From assembly GCF_905475345.1 (NCBI RefSeq), contig NC_066587.1:17310058-17374057 (forward strand): a stretch of DNA of 64,000 bases, written 5' to 3'. The first letter of the stretch is position 1, and each line of letters opens with the position of its first letter. Below the pieces are notes generated by a model. That model saw only the letters and a list, made by a program, of their open reading frames with translations. It was not told the DNA's origin and did not search any database. Source of the DNA: Vespula vulgaris. Lineage: Eukaryota > Arthropoda > Insecta > Hymenoptera > Vespidae. Made by a program: the position numbers and the translations under genes. Below are positions 1 through 11,299 of this stretch, one piece after another.

Positions 1-826
1 CGTAGATAGATGTCTACTCTCAATCTTTGTAAAATATCCTTGTAAAAGACGATTAATTGTAAGAGATAACAAGTGTGGAAGGTAAAAGCTAAATGAAACA
101 GGACGCTCACGGCAACGAGTAGATTGTTCCTGATTCGACAATCTCGCATATTAGTTTCTCGGGGGGGTTACTCCTTTCTGTATACTCTAACAACAAACGA
201 TCTATATATAATTCCATACTAGCTAGGTGAGTTAGCGAAATGGTTAAACCAATCCAATGGAACTTTCGCGTGTGTCAACTCGTTCCTGTATTTGCTTAAA
301 GCTCGACCAATATCAAAACAGTACATTTCTACTCAAACTTGGTATTGTGAACACAACCTAACGAAAACAAACATAACGGTAAGAAAGATCGATCCTATTT
401 GAGAGATCTTTCGCCAACTATTCCTTCTATCTCTCTCTCTCTCTCTTACAATCCAAATTAATTTTGATAGAAATCCTTTACGCCCATACAATTCCTATGA
501 AAATTTTCACGTGTTTTCGAAAAATTTATATAGACTAAATCGAATCGTTCTTTCTCTCTCTCTCTCTCTTTCTCTTTCTTCCTTTCTCTTTTTTGCATTC
601 AAAGATTTATAATCTTGCACATACTCCCGACGAACTTTCTACTTTTTTTCTTCTTTTTTTTCTTTCTACTTTTTTTCGCAGCCGGTATATTAGGTCTCGG
701 GCTCTCCTGACTTTTATGATCAGTCATCCTTTCCCCGGCAAATGTAGCGATACTAAGTACTTTCATCGCTTCTCTTTTTCCCTCTCTCTCTCTCTCTCTA
801 TCCTTCTTTTTTTTTCTTTTTCTTAG
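1..826. other. non-coding stretch with short CT runs
   Basis: I see no supported gene here. The stretch is AT-rich unique DNA with short (CT)n runs at about 431-446, 553-569 and 781-799 and poly-T-rich sequence around 640-680. Its last bases form a pyrimidine tract ending in TTAG at 823-826, which could act as a 3' splice site for the exon proposed at 827. Confidence 0.6.
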
Positions 827-969
827 AACCTTCAACCTACCCCCTTCCCCTAGACTTTTATACCTCGACCTTAATATATGGAACGATTATTCTTCAGTGT
901 TATCTACGAAACTTTTCGAAAAGAATTCCATTACACTCGATGGCCGTTCGATGTTCCGAAACGAAAGAA
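827..969 (+). CDS. candidate internal exon, unknown protein
   Basis: This 143-nt segment lies between a pyrimidine-rich acceptor (CTTTTTCTTAG, ending at 826) and a donor-like GTAAGA at 970. Exactly one base precedes and one follows 47 sense codons with no stop. The middle of the translation includes LYLDLNIWNDYSSVLSTKLF and the end reads SMFRNER. I do not recognise it. The trailing single base A would join the leading AG of the acidic exon at 6532 to make a Lys codon, so the two are phase-compatible, which has a one-in-three chance of happening anyway. The donor runs straight into a GGAA repeat, which weakens the case. No upstream exon is visible. Confidence 0.2.
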
Positions 970-990
970 GTAAGAAAGGAAAGAAAGAAG

Positions 991-1042
991 AAAGGAAGGA
1001 AGGAAGGAAGGAAGGAAGGAAGGAAGGAAGGAAGGAAGGAAA
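991..1042. repeat. (GGAA)n tetranucleotide repeat
   Basis: Nearly perfect GGAA/AAGG array of about 12 units. It translates as a KEGR repeat in the plus strand, which is an artefact. Confidence 0.9.
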
Positions 1043-1353
1043 TGCGACAACTCCCTGTCCATCCTTTCGTAATTACGATCCCTCTAAAATTTCCGCTTGG
1101 GAGTTTATTAAGATATCGTGGGGGTTGTGGCCCCGATATCGACTTATTATTTTAACGAGGACGGTGTGGTACCTCGTTTCCGATCGAAATTTAATACTCA
1201 TCGATTTCGTCGTTAAAATGAGGATCGACTTGGCTCATCCGATAAGTAAGAAATTTATCCGCTAAGATATTTTATAGATATATTCCTGGGTCAAAGATCA
1301 TCGATTCGTTTTACCACTACTCTCATTTTTTCAAAGAAAATTCTTTTCTTGTT

Positions 1354-1404
<51 letters not shown>

Positions 1405-1419
1405 GCAACAACAACAACA
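1354..1419. repeat. (CAA)n trinucleotide repeat
   Basis: About 22 CAA/ACA units with one CAG interruption near 1403. On the minus strand it gives a poly-Leu frame, which is not a protein. Confidence 0.9.
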
Positions 1420-1679
1420 CGACGTCAACACGATGAACGAATACTCTTTTATGAACGAACTTAACGATGCACGACTTTTTAGAAAAGTTTAAAAAAAATA
1501 AAAAGATAAAAAGAAGATATATATATATTTTATCAAAGCCGTACATTCACTTTGTAATCTTTTTTAAAAAAAGGAAACATAGCTTTTGTCTTGTATCTCC
1601 ATCGATCCTCTTATTAAGACGTTAGACGCGAGAACAACTCGGGATGAAGTAAAAACGAGATAGAAAGAGACAGACGAAT

Positions 1680-1683
<4 letters not shown>

Positions 1684-1736
<53 letters not shown>
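1684..1736. repeat. (GA)26 dinucleotide repeat
   Basis: Uninterrupted GA run, followed by degenerate GA to about 1770. Confidence 0.95.
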
Positions 1737-1740
<4 letters not shown>

Positions 1741-2144
1741 GAGAGAGAGATGGAGTAATAGAAAGACAGAAAGATAGAATATTCGCGATGTAATTGCATA
1801 CAGGGCTGGCATACAATTATTCCAAGTTTTAATGACGGGATCCTCGCAAGAGCCGGCGCCAGAAGAGAATATTTTTTATCATTTCCTTTAGATAAAAGAC
1901 AGAGAGCTTTAACGAGACACAGTTAACAATTGTAAAACCTGGAACAGAGCTGACCGACCGAGTTCGAGCCGTATGCTCGAGCTTTTGCGGCTTGAAATTA
2001 AATTTCAAAACTTTAGACTTGCGAAAAATGATTCGTTCTCGGTCCATCGTATTCAAACGCGCGCAACCCGACACGTTTTCAATTACGTTACCTGTCCTGC
2101 GCAAGTATTCCGCTCGAAATTCTACTCCTCTTACACCTCCTTTA

Positions 2145-2186
2145 CCTCCTCCTCCTCCTCCTCCTCCTCCTCCACCTCCTCCTCCC
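2145..2186. repeat. (CCT)n trinucleotide repeat
   Basis: About 14 CCT units with one CCA variant; it reads as poly-Pro or poly-Ser in the plus strand. Confidence 0.9.
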
Positions 2187-2892
2187 CATCATTCTATTCT
2201 TTCCTCCTACTCTTGATTATCCTCCGACGTTCGTGACTCCGTTATTACTCATTAACGCGCGATATGCAATTACGTTAAAGAGAGAAACTATCAACCGGAC
2301 TCGTCGAGTAGCGTGGAATTGCAAGTAATGAACCATTTTCTTCGAAAATGCGATTCTTTGTCGTACGACAGTTTCTAATTATAATGAATTAAATGGTGCA
2401 TTTTATAAATCACTGATAGTCCTCTTGAAATTTCAACGCTCGGTTTAATTTTAACGAGCAAGGCTGCTCGATCAATTCGTTTGTATAAAAGGACGAGTAT
2501 GTAACAGGATCTTTTTTGTGCTCCTACGAAAATTATCCTTTCTTTTCTTTCTTTTTCTCTTTTTTTTTTGTTTGTTTATAGTCAGCGTGAGAAAAAAAAA
2601 GGAAAAGGAGATAAAAAGAAACGAAAATATGATAAGACGTCCGAAGGAATAAGGGTGCTCGCGGGGAAAAAAACATTTTTTCTTCCCGTCTACCCGCATA
2701 TTTTCAGTTGTTCTCATTTAAATAATTCACTTTGTATAGATTCAAGACTCTTTTGTTTCTCGAAACATGGATCGAGAACATCTTTCTATCGTTCCTCTAC
2801 ATCTCTTCGAAAATGCATTCGATACACGAAGGCGACGAAGTTTCCTCTCGTGGAAAATTGTATCTCAACGAGGTCGAAAGTCAACGTCATAT

Positions 2893-3042
2893 ATACATAC
2901 ATACATACATACATACATACATACATAGGTAGGTAGATAGGTAGGTAGGTAGGTAGGTAGGTTGGTAGGTAGGTAGGTAGGTAGGTAGGTTGGTAGGTAG
3001 GTAGGTAGGTAGGTAGGTAGGTAGGTAGATAGGTAGATAGAA
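2893..3042. repeat. compound (ATAC)n-(GGTA)n tetranucleotide repeat
   Basis: A run of about 8 ATAC units switches at 2927 to a run of GGTA units extending to 3042, with GGTT and GATA variants. The minus strand reads YLPT repeats. Confidence 0.9.
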
Positions 3043-3321
3043 GTAGTGGCCCACCACCGATCTTTAATCTCATTTTCTTCAAAAAAGGTAGCTTTGGATA
3101 TTATATTCCATACACATCCTTAAACATGACCGCCCGTAGTCCAACGTTATATCATGTATTATGCATTTGCTATTCCGTGTAGCGTATTGGCGCGCGTGCA
3201 CGTCCGCATGCTACCGTGTACTCTCTCTTTCTCTCTCTTTCTCTTTTAGATGATGCGATGACACGAACACGGCAAAGTATTCTCTTCGGGTCTACTTTGT
3301 GTCTAACGTGTATTTGCTTGC

Positions 3322-3324
<3 letters not shown>

Positions 3325-3352
<28 letters not shown>
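3325..3352. repeat. (GA)n repeat
   Basis: Pure GA run of 14 units followed by GAAAGAGAAA. Confidence 0.9.
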
Positions 3353-3359
<7 letters not shown>

Positions 3360-3943
3360 AAAGAGAGATTCTTGCTTGAAAATTCACTACTATTACTTAA
3401 CATCCTCCTTCAGGCCCATTCCCACTGCACGATTTCATTCCAAAAATTCTCTTCTTCATTTATCGGTCTGTTAAAAAGAAACAACCGTGAAAATTAGGAT
3501 GAGACAGAGATCTTTTCTTTTTTAATATTTAGATCGTATTAATGGTAATTTTTTTCTTCATTTTTTTTCATTTCTTTTTTTTTTCGTTTTTATACACCAC
3601 CTTCGTCTTTTTTTCCCTTTCTCGTTTTTTGCCCTCACCCTCAGTTTTTTTACTTAGCAGAGAGTAACTTTGAGATTATAGAAACGGGATCGAGTAAAAC
3701 GAGGAAGAAAAAGAGGTATCACGAGAGGTTTCACTTGGAGAGAACGTCAAAGTTTCCGTCGATAGAGGACTGTTTCTCTTTCGCGACTTTTCTCCTCTCA
3801 TTAACCACGCGTTAATTACTTTACGCTTTTAACGTGACCGATGAGAGAAACTTCGAGTGCAGTCTTTGCGATAAAGGACATTCGGCAGCGCATTCGCTCT
3901 TAATTTATTTTTATATTTTTTACCTTTTTTTTTCCTCGCTAAC

Positions 3944-3947
<4 letters not shown>

Positions 3948-3993
<46 letters not shown>
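3948..3993. repeat. (CT)23 repeat
   Basis: Uninterrupted CT run. Confidence 0.95.
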
Positions 3994-3995
<2 letters not shown>

Positions 3996-5248
3996 AAGTA
4001 TCGTTATTCGTAATATAGAGAGATACGTAGATAAGTTCCGTTTTTTTTGTTTTCCATGTGCATCGAATTGCACACTACCACTTGCTCATAGAAATATAGG
4101 GATGGGGGAAAGGTAAAAGAAGGGAGGGGGAAAAGAAAAAAAAAGGACAAAAGATAATAAAGAGAAAAAACTCGAACGAGCATTTATAAATTCTACCGCA
4201 TGCAAAACGTTCAAATATATATATATGTTTTTTAAACTACCATACTATACAGATACATATACCATACCTACGCACGTACGCATATACGCATACGCATACA
4301 ATCAAACACATTCATACAGTTACCTATACATATATATGTGTGTGTGTGTGTGTATAGCTATATAGTTATAAAAAGGGTCGATTAATGTATCGATTCTTTT
4401 CATTTGTATATACAATGCATTCGTGTTCGCGCAAAGTAAAACAGAAATTCCGTGAGAATGTATTGTTTCAATCTATTCGCTACGGTACTTTGTCCATTAT
4501 CTTCCCACGCCATTGAAGAGGCGTACAATCGTTCCTGCGTGCATGTTATGCGATCATTTAATGATTAATCGCATCATCTTTTTGATATAACAACTGGACG
4601 TATCGCGGCGTGTTGAAACGCATTTCTCTCTCTCTCTCTCTCTCTTTCTATCTGTCTTTCTCTCTCTATCTGTCTCCCTATATCTCTCTATCTCTCTATC
4701 TCCCTCTCTCTCTTTCTCTTTCTCTTTCGATGTGCAAACTAACCGCAGAATTAGCATACACAGCGAACGGAAAATAATTGCCCTCTAATGACACGCAATC
4801 GCATAGCAAAATAGCGGTATTTCGATGATCCCGAGATATTTGGTAAATCGATATGTACGGCCGAGCGTGATCATCTTCTAATCTCGATCGTTCGGAGTAT
4901 GAAAATCGGTGCGCCGATTCGAATGAACATTTACGATCGATTGCGCATATTGAAACAATAATAATTATTATTATAATTATAATAAAACAAAAAAAAATAA
5001 ACGAACGAACAAACAAATAAACAAACAAAGAAAAAAAAAGTACGCGAGCGCGACCGATACGCGAAACAACAAATTTGTTCTTTCTCTTTCCCTCGATATA
5101 ATCGTCCTTCACAACGTGAATTATTTGGAAAAAAAGATGACACGATATTCCGCCGTGTGTCACCGATCGCGTTGTTCTCGCTAATTCATCGACGTGTCAC
5201 CGGCAAAATATTAAATCGTATCGAATTTACGTATGTAGGTGTAGCGCG

Positions 5249-5279
<31 letters not shown>

Positions 5280-5283
5280 TATA
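5249..5283. repeat. (AT)n repeat
   Basis: AT run with one G interruption at about 5261. Confidence 0.9.
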
Positions 5284-5575
5284 GGAAGGAGATCATTTGT
5301 TTATTCGAGATGTAAAAAAGAATAAAAACAAAAAAAAAAATAATAATAAAAACTAATAAAAAAGAGAAAACGAAATGATATCAATATTTTTTTGCGTCGA
5401 AGGAACGAAAAATTAAAAAGAACACATGAATTAAAAAAGAAATAGAAAAAAGAAAGAAGAATAAAAGTACAAAGTTTCGTAACGTGATCATATTGCTCAT
5501 CGTTACCCGGTAGTGTTGATTTGTCGCGAATAAGGTTGATTACCCTTCGAAATCCCTACGTTCCCCTTTACCTAC

Positions 5576-5692
5576 CTATCCTCTGCTCATCGAAACTTCA
5601 TCCTCGACACATTCGGACGTCCTCGTACATCGTCCAGGATTATCGATTAGCTGTCGGTCCATGCGGAGAGATCTCGTTACTCCGGTAATCGA
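5576..5692 (-). CDS. candidate C-terminal exon, unknown protein
   Basis: On the minus strand a long CT/CTTT tract (the GA-rich run at 5700-5805) ends in CTCATTCGAG at 5693-5702 and could be a 3' splice site. The frame that follows is open for 38 codons and then stops (TAG). It reads SITGVTRSLRMDRQLIDNPG then RCTRTSECVEDEVSMSRG, with two Cys residues and mixed charge. No family is recognised. A possible AATAAA (plus TTTATT at about 5299) lies roughly 270 nt downstream. The stop abuts a GTAGGT that could also be a donor, so the piece might instead be a non-coding exon. Chance occurrence is quite possible. Confidence 0.2.
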   Translation of the reverse strand, partial: SITGVTRSLRMDRQLIDNPGRCTRTSECVEDEVSMSRG

Positions 5693-5762
5693 CTCGAATG
5701 AGAAAGACAGATAGAGAGAGAGAGACGGACAGAAACAAAGACAGAGACAGAAACAGAGACAC

Positions 5763-5796
<34 letters not shown>

Positions 5797-6197
5797 CAAG
5801 AGAGACAGATGGATGAACATAGTGAGAAACAGACTGATGAATAAGGACGGAACGAAACAGACATTACGGATAACGTTCTAAATAGTCACCGACAGCACAG
5901 GGTCATTGGTATACGGGTCCGTAGAAATTTAAACGTGCAAACGGCAAATTGTATGCAACGTAGTCACGGTAGCTGATTTTCGAAGTGCTTCGAAACTCCG
6001 TAGTGTTACGGAGAAGGAAAGAGAGAGAGGACAGCAATGATATTCGGCCGTCTAGTACAACGAGAGTTTCAACGGTGCCACTTTGCAATCGTTCCTAATA
6101 CCCGTCATTCCCTCGCTCTTCGTCCTTTGCACCAAACCTTAGATAAAATCAAAAAATAGCTTTGTATGATAGTTACCAACTAGTGGTCTTCTTTCTT

Positions 6198-6246
<49 letters not shown>

Positions 6247-6451
6247 GTCTTTGTCTCTCTTTCTATCTTTCTCCTTTTCTCTCCCGGTAGTACGATTCTC
6301 GTAAGGCCGACCGGGCCCGAAGAGCACCCGAGGGTGCACCAAAACTTCCAAGAGAAAAGTATAAACGTGCTCGTGGAACTTTGGATACGGTCTCTTTGTT
6401 CCTCCCTTCCTCTACTGGGATTGTCTGCAAAACGATTTCTGACAAAGACTG

Positions 6452-6486
<35 letters not shown>

Positions 6487-6531
6487 GCTTTTTCTCTTTC
6501 TATCTTTCTCTCTTTTCCACTTTGCTCTCAG
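5693..6531. other. stretch between candidate exons
   Basis: This holds degenerate GA at 5700-5805, two small hairpins at 5981-6013, a (CT)22 run at 6199-6242 and a second CT run at 6455-6483. A frame from 6291, after an acceptor-like CTCCCGGTAG, is open to the stop at 6707, but no donor separates it from the exon proposed at 6532. Confidence 0.45.
6199..6242. repeat. (CT)22 repeat
   Basis: Uninterrupted CT run, followed by CTGT variants. Confidence 0.95.
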
Positions 6532-6707
6532 AGTTCTACGACGATATCGAAAGGAAGAAGGAGAAAGAAGAGAAGGAGAACAACGACGATGACGAGGACA
6601 AGGACGAGGATGAGGACGAGGACGAGGACGAGAACGAGGACGAGGACGATGGTGCTGCACTGTCTTTCCAACGGCTATGTCCCGTAATCCCTGAGCTTTT
6701 ATCTTAA
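6532..6707 (+). CDS. candidate C-terminal exon with acidic tail
   Basis: A long pyrimidine tract ending CCACTTTGCTCTCAG (6517-6531) gives a strong 3' splice site. After two bases finishing a split codon, the frame runs to TAA at 6705-6707. It begins FYDDIERKKEKEEKENN, a charged stretch likely to be helical. It then becomes almost pure Asp/Glu from GAC/GAG codons (about 6577-6650) and ends GAALSFQRLCPVIPELLS. Acidic tails of this kind occur in histone- or nucleic-acid-associated and chaperone proteins, but nothing here names the family. An AATAAA at 7156-7161 could end a 3' UTR of about 450 nt. The GACGAG part is also a hexanucleotide repeat, and a similar repeat at 38855 lies in unsupported sequence, so the acidic run alone is not proof of coding. 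Confidence 0.33.
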
Positions 6708-7155
6708 TTGCGTCTGGCTTCGCTTGATCTTTATTTACCGGGCAAGGCCCAACCTACGAGCATTTGCCTTTTATTAGGCGAATCTTATAGCTCGATATTA
6801 ATTTCCCTCGATTCGGGATTTTCGAGTCTTAACCATTGACATTACCCCGTCCGTAAGACGACGGATCCTTAAGGTTGATACCTAAATCCAAGGAGTTGCG
6901 TGAGTATTTGCGTTTAAAGTTACGTCTTATATTAAGATTGGAAATATACCTTGCGATCGGTTGCTTGATAATTAACAGACAATTGTATGAAGGTAGCTTT
7001 GTTAATTATTTTCAAAGATTAAAATATAAATTATTTTTTATATATCTCTGATTTAATTATTTTCTCTCTCTCTCTCTTTCTATTTTATTTTTTTTCCTGT
7101 TATTAATTTTTGTTAAACACATACACACACATATATAGGTAATTACGTACGAGAA

Positions 7156-7161
7156 AATAAA
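7156..7161 (+). terminator. possible poly(A) signal AATAAA
   Basis: AATAAA about 450 nt after the stop of the acidic-tail frame. The hexamer is common in AT-rich DNA, so this is suggestive only. Confidence 0.2.
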
Positions 7162-9253
7162 CGCCGACGAAGATTTGAAAGAAAGAACAATCGAAAAAGA
7201 TCGAACCTTTTCTCTCCTCATTTCAATGATTTCTTTTCTAACGAATTACGCGATAAGGGTGGCTAGTTAAAAGACAAAGGGTTTAGAAAAAGGAAAGGGG
7301 ATGAGTGGACTTTTTAACGGTCTCCAGACAGAACAATGAACGCCGCAATTCCGACTTTACACCCTAACCGTACGGACAAGCTTATACGCACGCACACAAA
7401 CACACATACACACACGACATGCAAGTAGTAGTCAGTACTTTCACTTTCGCTTTACGATCGGCCGGGACGTATCCTGTAGGTCCAATTCTTCCTGTAAAGC
7501 CCACCAAGGGAAAGTTTATCATCGGCACGCGTGCGGGGATCTAATGAATTCGCCGTGAAAAAGGAGTCATTCTGGCGATAGACTTTTCACGTAGTCCGAC
7601 GTAGGGAACGGGGGATCAGAAAGGGGTTGAGAAGGAGGGTGAGAGGTTAAAGGGCAAGAGAACTCGATCGAGGGAGCGCGAAGTTTTATTCTTTACACGA
7701 ACAAAACCTTAAATTAGCTCTCGACGAATTCTTATCGACGATAATTCCATTGGCAGGAAGGAAATATTTTGTCTGTCCTTTTTATATCCACATTTTTTCT
7801 GATATAATAATAATGTTTATTAACTGATAAGAAACGTCTCAATTTAAATAAAAAATTAATTAATTGAAAAAAATTTGTTTTTAATCAATAACCGTTCGAA
7901 GATAATTTCTAGTAAGGTAAAAAGTAATTTATAATAATTGCATGAACAACGATACATAAATGACGCAAGTCGTAGTTAAATCATGACGCAAATCAGTAGG
8001 TAAATTTATTAAACGTTGTTACTCTTGCGAAAAAAAAATATTAGCAAATTTTATATTATTTCGTGAAAAAGTCATTCCATTTCAGTTGTTTCTCTCGCGA
8101 AAAAAATATCTCTATATTAACGTTGGTAACGTTATTAGGTCGTCGCCGCTATTTTTACCCGACTACGAATAAGGCTGTCCTTAAGGTTACACGGCTGGCA
8201 ATCAAGATAACGTATGAAATAATGTATAAATCTATTCTACGGACAAAATGAGAACCGTATATATTCAGACGAGAATGTTGATTTCATTTCTGATTTCCCA
8301 CGTGAATTTCACACACGGTTGACATTACAATTTCTTTGAAACCCACTGTCGACTTATATCTAATTTCTTTCTCTTTATATCTCGTTATCTAAATTATCCG
8401 TATATAGTGGTGATTGGTCACTCATTTTATTTCGTTTTAAACGCGAAACGATAATGTTGATTCTCTCTCAAAAATAAAAAATTTCTTTTTGACGATGACG
8501 AGTTAAATCGTTTACTTAGTGTTCTTTATGCGCGTGCGAACAATCTAACGTTTAATTAGCAACGGGTATATTACACAAGACAAGAATATCATTAAACAGA
8601 TACAAGCGAATACGTACGTATATGTGTGCATGTCTGTGTGTATATACATAGAAACGATTAGAGAACAACGGTGAAGTTCGTTCAGAAATGTTCGCTTCCA
8701 TTTTCATGACGAATTCTACTTTGTTGATTGTAACAGGAAGTGCATCCGTACTTAAGTTTTGACTCGCAGTTTCCGCGCGTTAGCTACCAACACACAAGCG
8801 TATAACCTTTTCCGACATCGTATTTGGTTAAACGATAAGATAATGAAGTGCGGATGAGTTTCGCGAGAAGAAGCTAATTAAACTATCAGCTGGGATTTAC
8901 GAACGGATCGGCTGATAGAAACTGATTACGGGCTTGAATGTTTTAATTTATTGTCGATGGAGTATGCGCTTTGTGGAAAATTTGTGAGTTTACCGGTGTT
9001 GTTGGGATTGAATGAATAATCCTGTTGTCGGTAATTAACATTATGCGATGAATAATAATTATTAATATTTATGTACGTGCATATACATATGTATACATAC
9101 GTATGTATATATATATATATACCGACGCGTTTCGTTATCTTTCGTAGAATGAATAAATTTATTCTCTCGTTTGTTGCATGCTCGATTATTTCTTTCTTCT
9201 CTCTTTTAATGTCTGCGTGTTTCGATCCTCTCTTTTTTTTCAAATTTTAATAA

Positions 9254-9254
<1 letters not shown>

Positions 9255-9297
<43 letters not shown>
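9255..9297. repeat. (CT)n repeat
   Basis: CT run of about 20 units. Confidence 0.95.
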
Positions 9298-9302
<5 letters not shown>

Positions 9303-9624
9303 TATCGTAACGTTTGCTGATATTACAAGAACTTTCACGTAGGACCATCCAAGAGAGAACGGGGAATCTATAAAATGCTTACTCAAGTACTTCGATTCGA
9401 AGTCGCGGTTCCCGAAGAGTTATAATCTGCTTCGCGTGTCGTTCTCGCGAACTCGGCTTAGAACGTAGGACGTGCCAAGTTTGTCTCGATAGACACGGAC
9501 TTCCCATACATTTAAGTTTCACATTCAAAAACACACACATATATACAACGTGCGCGCACATACATCCGCCCACATGCAACCTACAGATTCAAGCACTTTA
9601 TATAAGATTCTAATAACATTTATC

Positions 9625-9626
<2 letters not shown>

Positions 9627-9669
<43 letters not shown>
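9627..9669. repeat. (GAC)14 trinucleotide repeat
   Basis: Perfect ACG/GAC/CGA array, rich in CpG; no supported frame runs through it. Confidence 0.95.
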
Positions 9670-9670
<1 letters not shown>

Positions 9671-10539
9671 CTTTCCCGAGATGATAATAACAAGGAATCG
9701 TTTCGAGTTCGATCCCTTTAATTTCCTCGCTTTCGATTCGCTTATTTGCTCTACCGTGTTTGGTCTGCGGGTAACGTAGAAAGGGACGAAGTGAATGAAA
9801 CGAAGGGAGAAAGGAAATGGCGGCTGGATAGGAAAGCGAGCCGAACGAGCATTGTTGAAGTTTCGAGTAATTTTGTGTTTCTATTTAAGTTACTATTTAC
9901 AATGAGACGAGTTATTCTCTGCTCGGACTTCTCTCCCTCTCTCTCTTTCTCTTTCTCTGTAGTCGCTTTCAAGCGAGTAACTTAAAGAACTCTCTCTCTA
10001 TCTCTCTCTCTCTCTCTCTATCTCTCTTCTCAATTGTACGGACAAGTAACGAGGATATCTCGAATGAATCTCAAACTTAAACTGACTTTCCTCGATTCTC
10101 GGAAATTACCCTTTTCGTTATGGCAGATCTCTTGCTAAATTTAGTATGATAACGGACGTCGATCGGTGTAGAAAGAGAGAAAGAGAGAGAGATAGAGAGA
10201 GAAAGAAAGAGAAACAGAGAGAGAAAGAGAGAGAAAAACAGAGAGAGAGAGAGAAGAAAAAAAGAGAGAGAGAATAATACAGGAAGAAGAAGAAAAAATA
10301 AAAGGACTACTTTATAAGGATCTTCTACGGCTCGTAAAAAAGTCGTAGAGTCTTTTTATCTTATCCATAGTGCGACGTACGAACGAATGAACGAACGAGA
10401 GAATTGAGAGAGAGAGAGAGAGAAAAAGGGGGACACTTATTAAAGTAGACAATTGGCACGAAAAAAAGAAGACAAAGGGAAAGAAAAACTTAATCCATAT
10501 CCCGTTCCGGGTATCGTAGACGAGCCAGATAAGAATCTA

Positions 10540-10745
10540 CTTCTACTTCTACCTTTCTTTTTTTTTTCTTTCCCTTACTTTTTTCTTTTCTCTCTGTTTT
10601 TTTCCCCCTTCATACTTCCTCCATTTCTTCTTCCTTCTTTTCCCTCGTCTTCCTCCTTATTCCTTATATTCTTTCTCGGTTCTTTAACCTCCTCCACCTC
10701 CTCTTCCTCCTCCTCCTCCTCCTCCTCCTCCTCCTCCTCCTCCTT
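10540..10745. repeat. pyrimidine block with (CTC)n
   Basis: About 200 bp almost entirely C and T, ending in a CTC array at 10689-10743. It forms the left half of a pyrimidine-then-purine pair with 10885-11050. Confidence 0.85.
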
Positions 10746-10884
10746 CGTCCATAGAATTTTATGCGAGAACTCTCGAAATAATAAAACCCTATCGTCCATC
10801 GATCCGGCCATCGTAAAAACATGTTCGACTACGTTCTGATGATACAATTATACGGCGAGTAGTAAGAGAATGAGATAAGAATGA

Positions 10885-11013
10885 AAAGAAAAAGTAAAAG
10901 ATTAAAAGAAGAAGAGGTAGAAGAAAGAAAGAAAGAAAGAAAGAAAAGAAAAAAAAGGAAAACGAAGACGAAGACGAAGAAGAAGAAGAAGGGAGAAAGA
11001 AAGAACGAAAGAA

Positions 11014-11044
<31 letters not shown>

Positions 11045-11050
11045 AGAAAC
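10885..11050. repeat. purine block with (GAA)n and (GAAA)n
   Basis: About 165 bp almost entirely A and G, with GAAA, GACGAA and GAA sub-arrays; the right half of the pair with 10540-10745. Confidence 0.85.
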
Positions 11051-11274
11051 AAAAAAGAGAGACGAAGTAGCGTCGAAAATTCTGTTTATAAAGTGACGAG
11101 GGTACCACGAATTAAATTCGATCTCGTATGCTCCGACAATGCCATGCACGTGGCAACGTCGTCCAGGCTTTACCGAACGGATTATTCCACCCTAAATCGT
11201 GTTTTTGGTTCGAACATCGCCCTGACATTGGCATTCGCCAGTGTTAACGTCAGGGTGCTGCCGTTAGGCCAGAA

Positions 11275-11299
11275 AGAGAGAGAGAGAGAGAGAGAGAGA
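11275..11299. repeat. (GA)n repeat
   Basis: GA run of 12 units, next to the hairpin at 11220-11255. Confidence 0.9.

Larger units (their letters stand above)
970..5575. other. repeat-rich non-coding stretch
   Basis: No gene is supported. Apart from the repeats listed separately it holds a poly-T/poly-A-rich interval at 3500-3660, a (TG)n run at 4337-4353, degenerate CT at 4621-4730, and AT-rich sequence at 4950-5020 and 5280-5460. A frame on the minus strand at 3170-3324 starts after an acceptor-like CT tract but has no donor. Confidence 0.5.

Noticed and set aside
1614..1816. Several overlapping SLSLSL frames on the minus strand, also seen at each CT/GA run across the window
   Set aside because: They are translations of a dinucleotide repeat. 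A CT or GA repeat has no stop in any frame, so long frames arise automatically.
2893..3042. CRISPR-like regular repetition
   Set aside because: This is a continuous tetranucleotide repeat with no spacers, in a eukaryotic context.
10453..10839. 128-codon frame rich in Phe, Leu and Ser
   Set aside because: It is the pyrimidine block plus the CTC array and has no protein-like composition.
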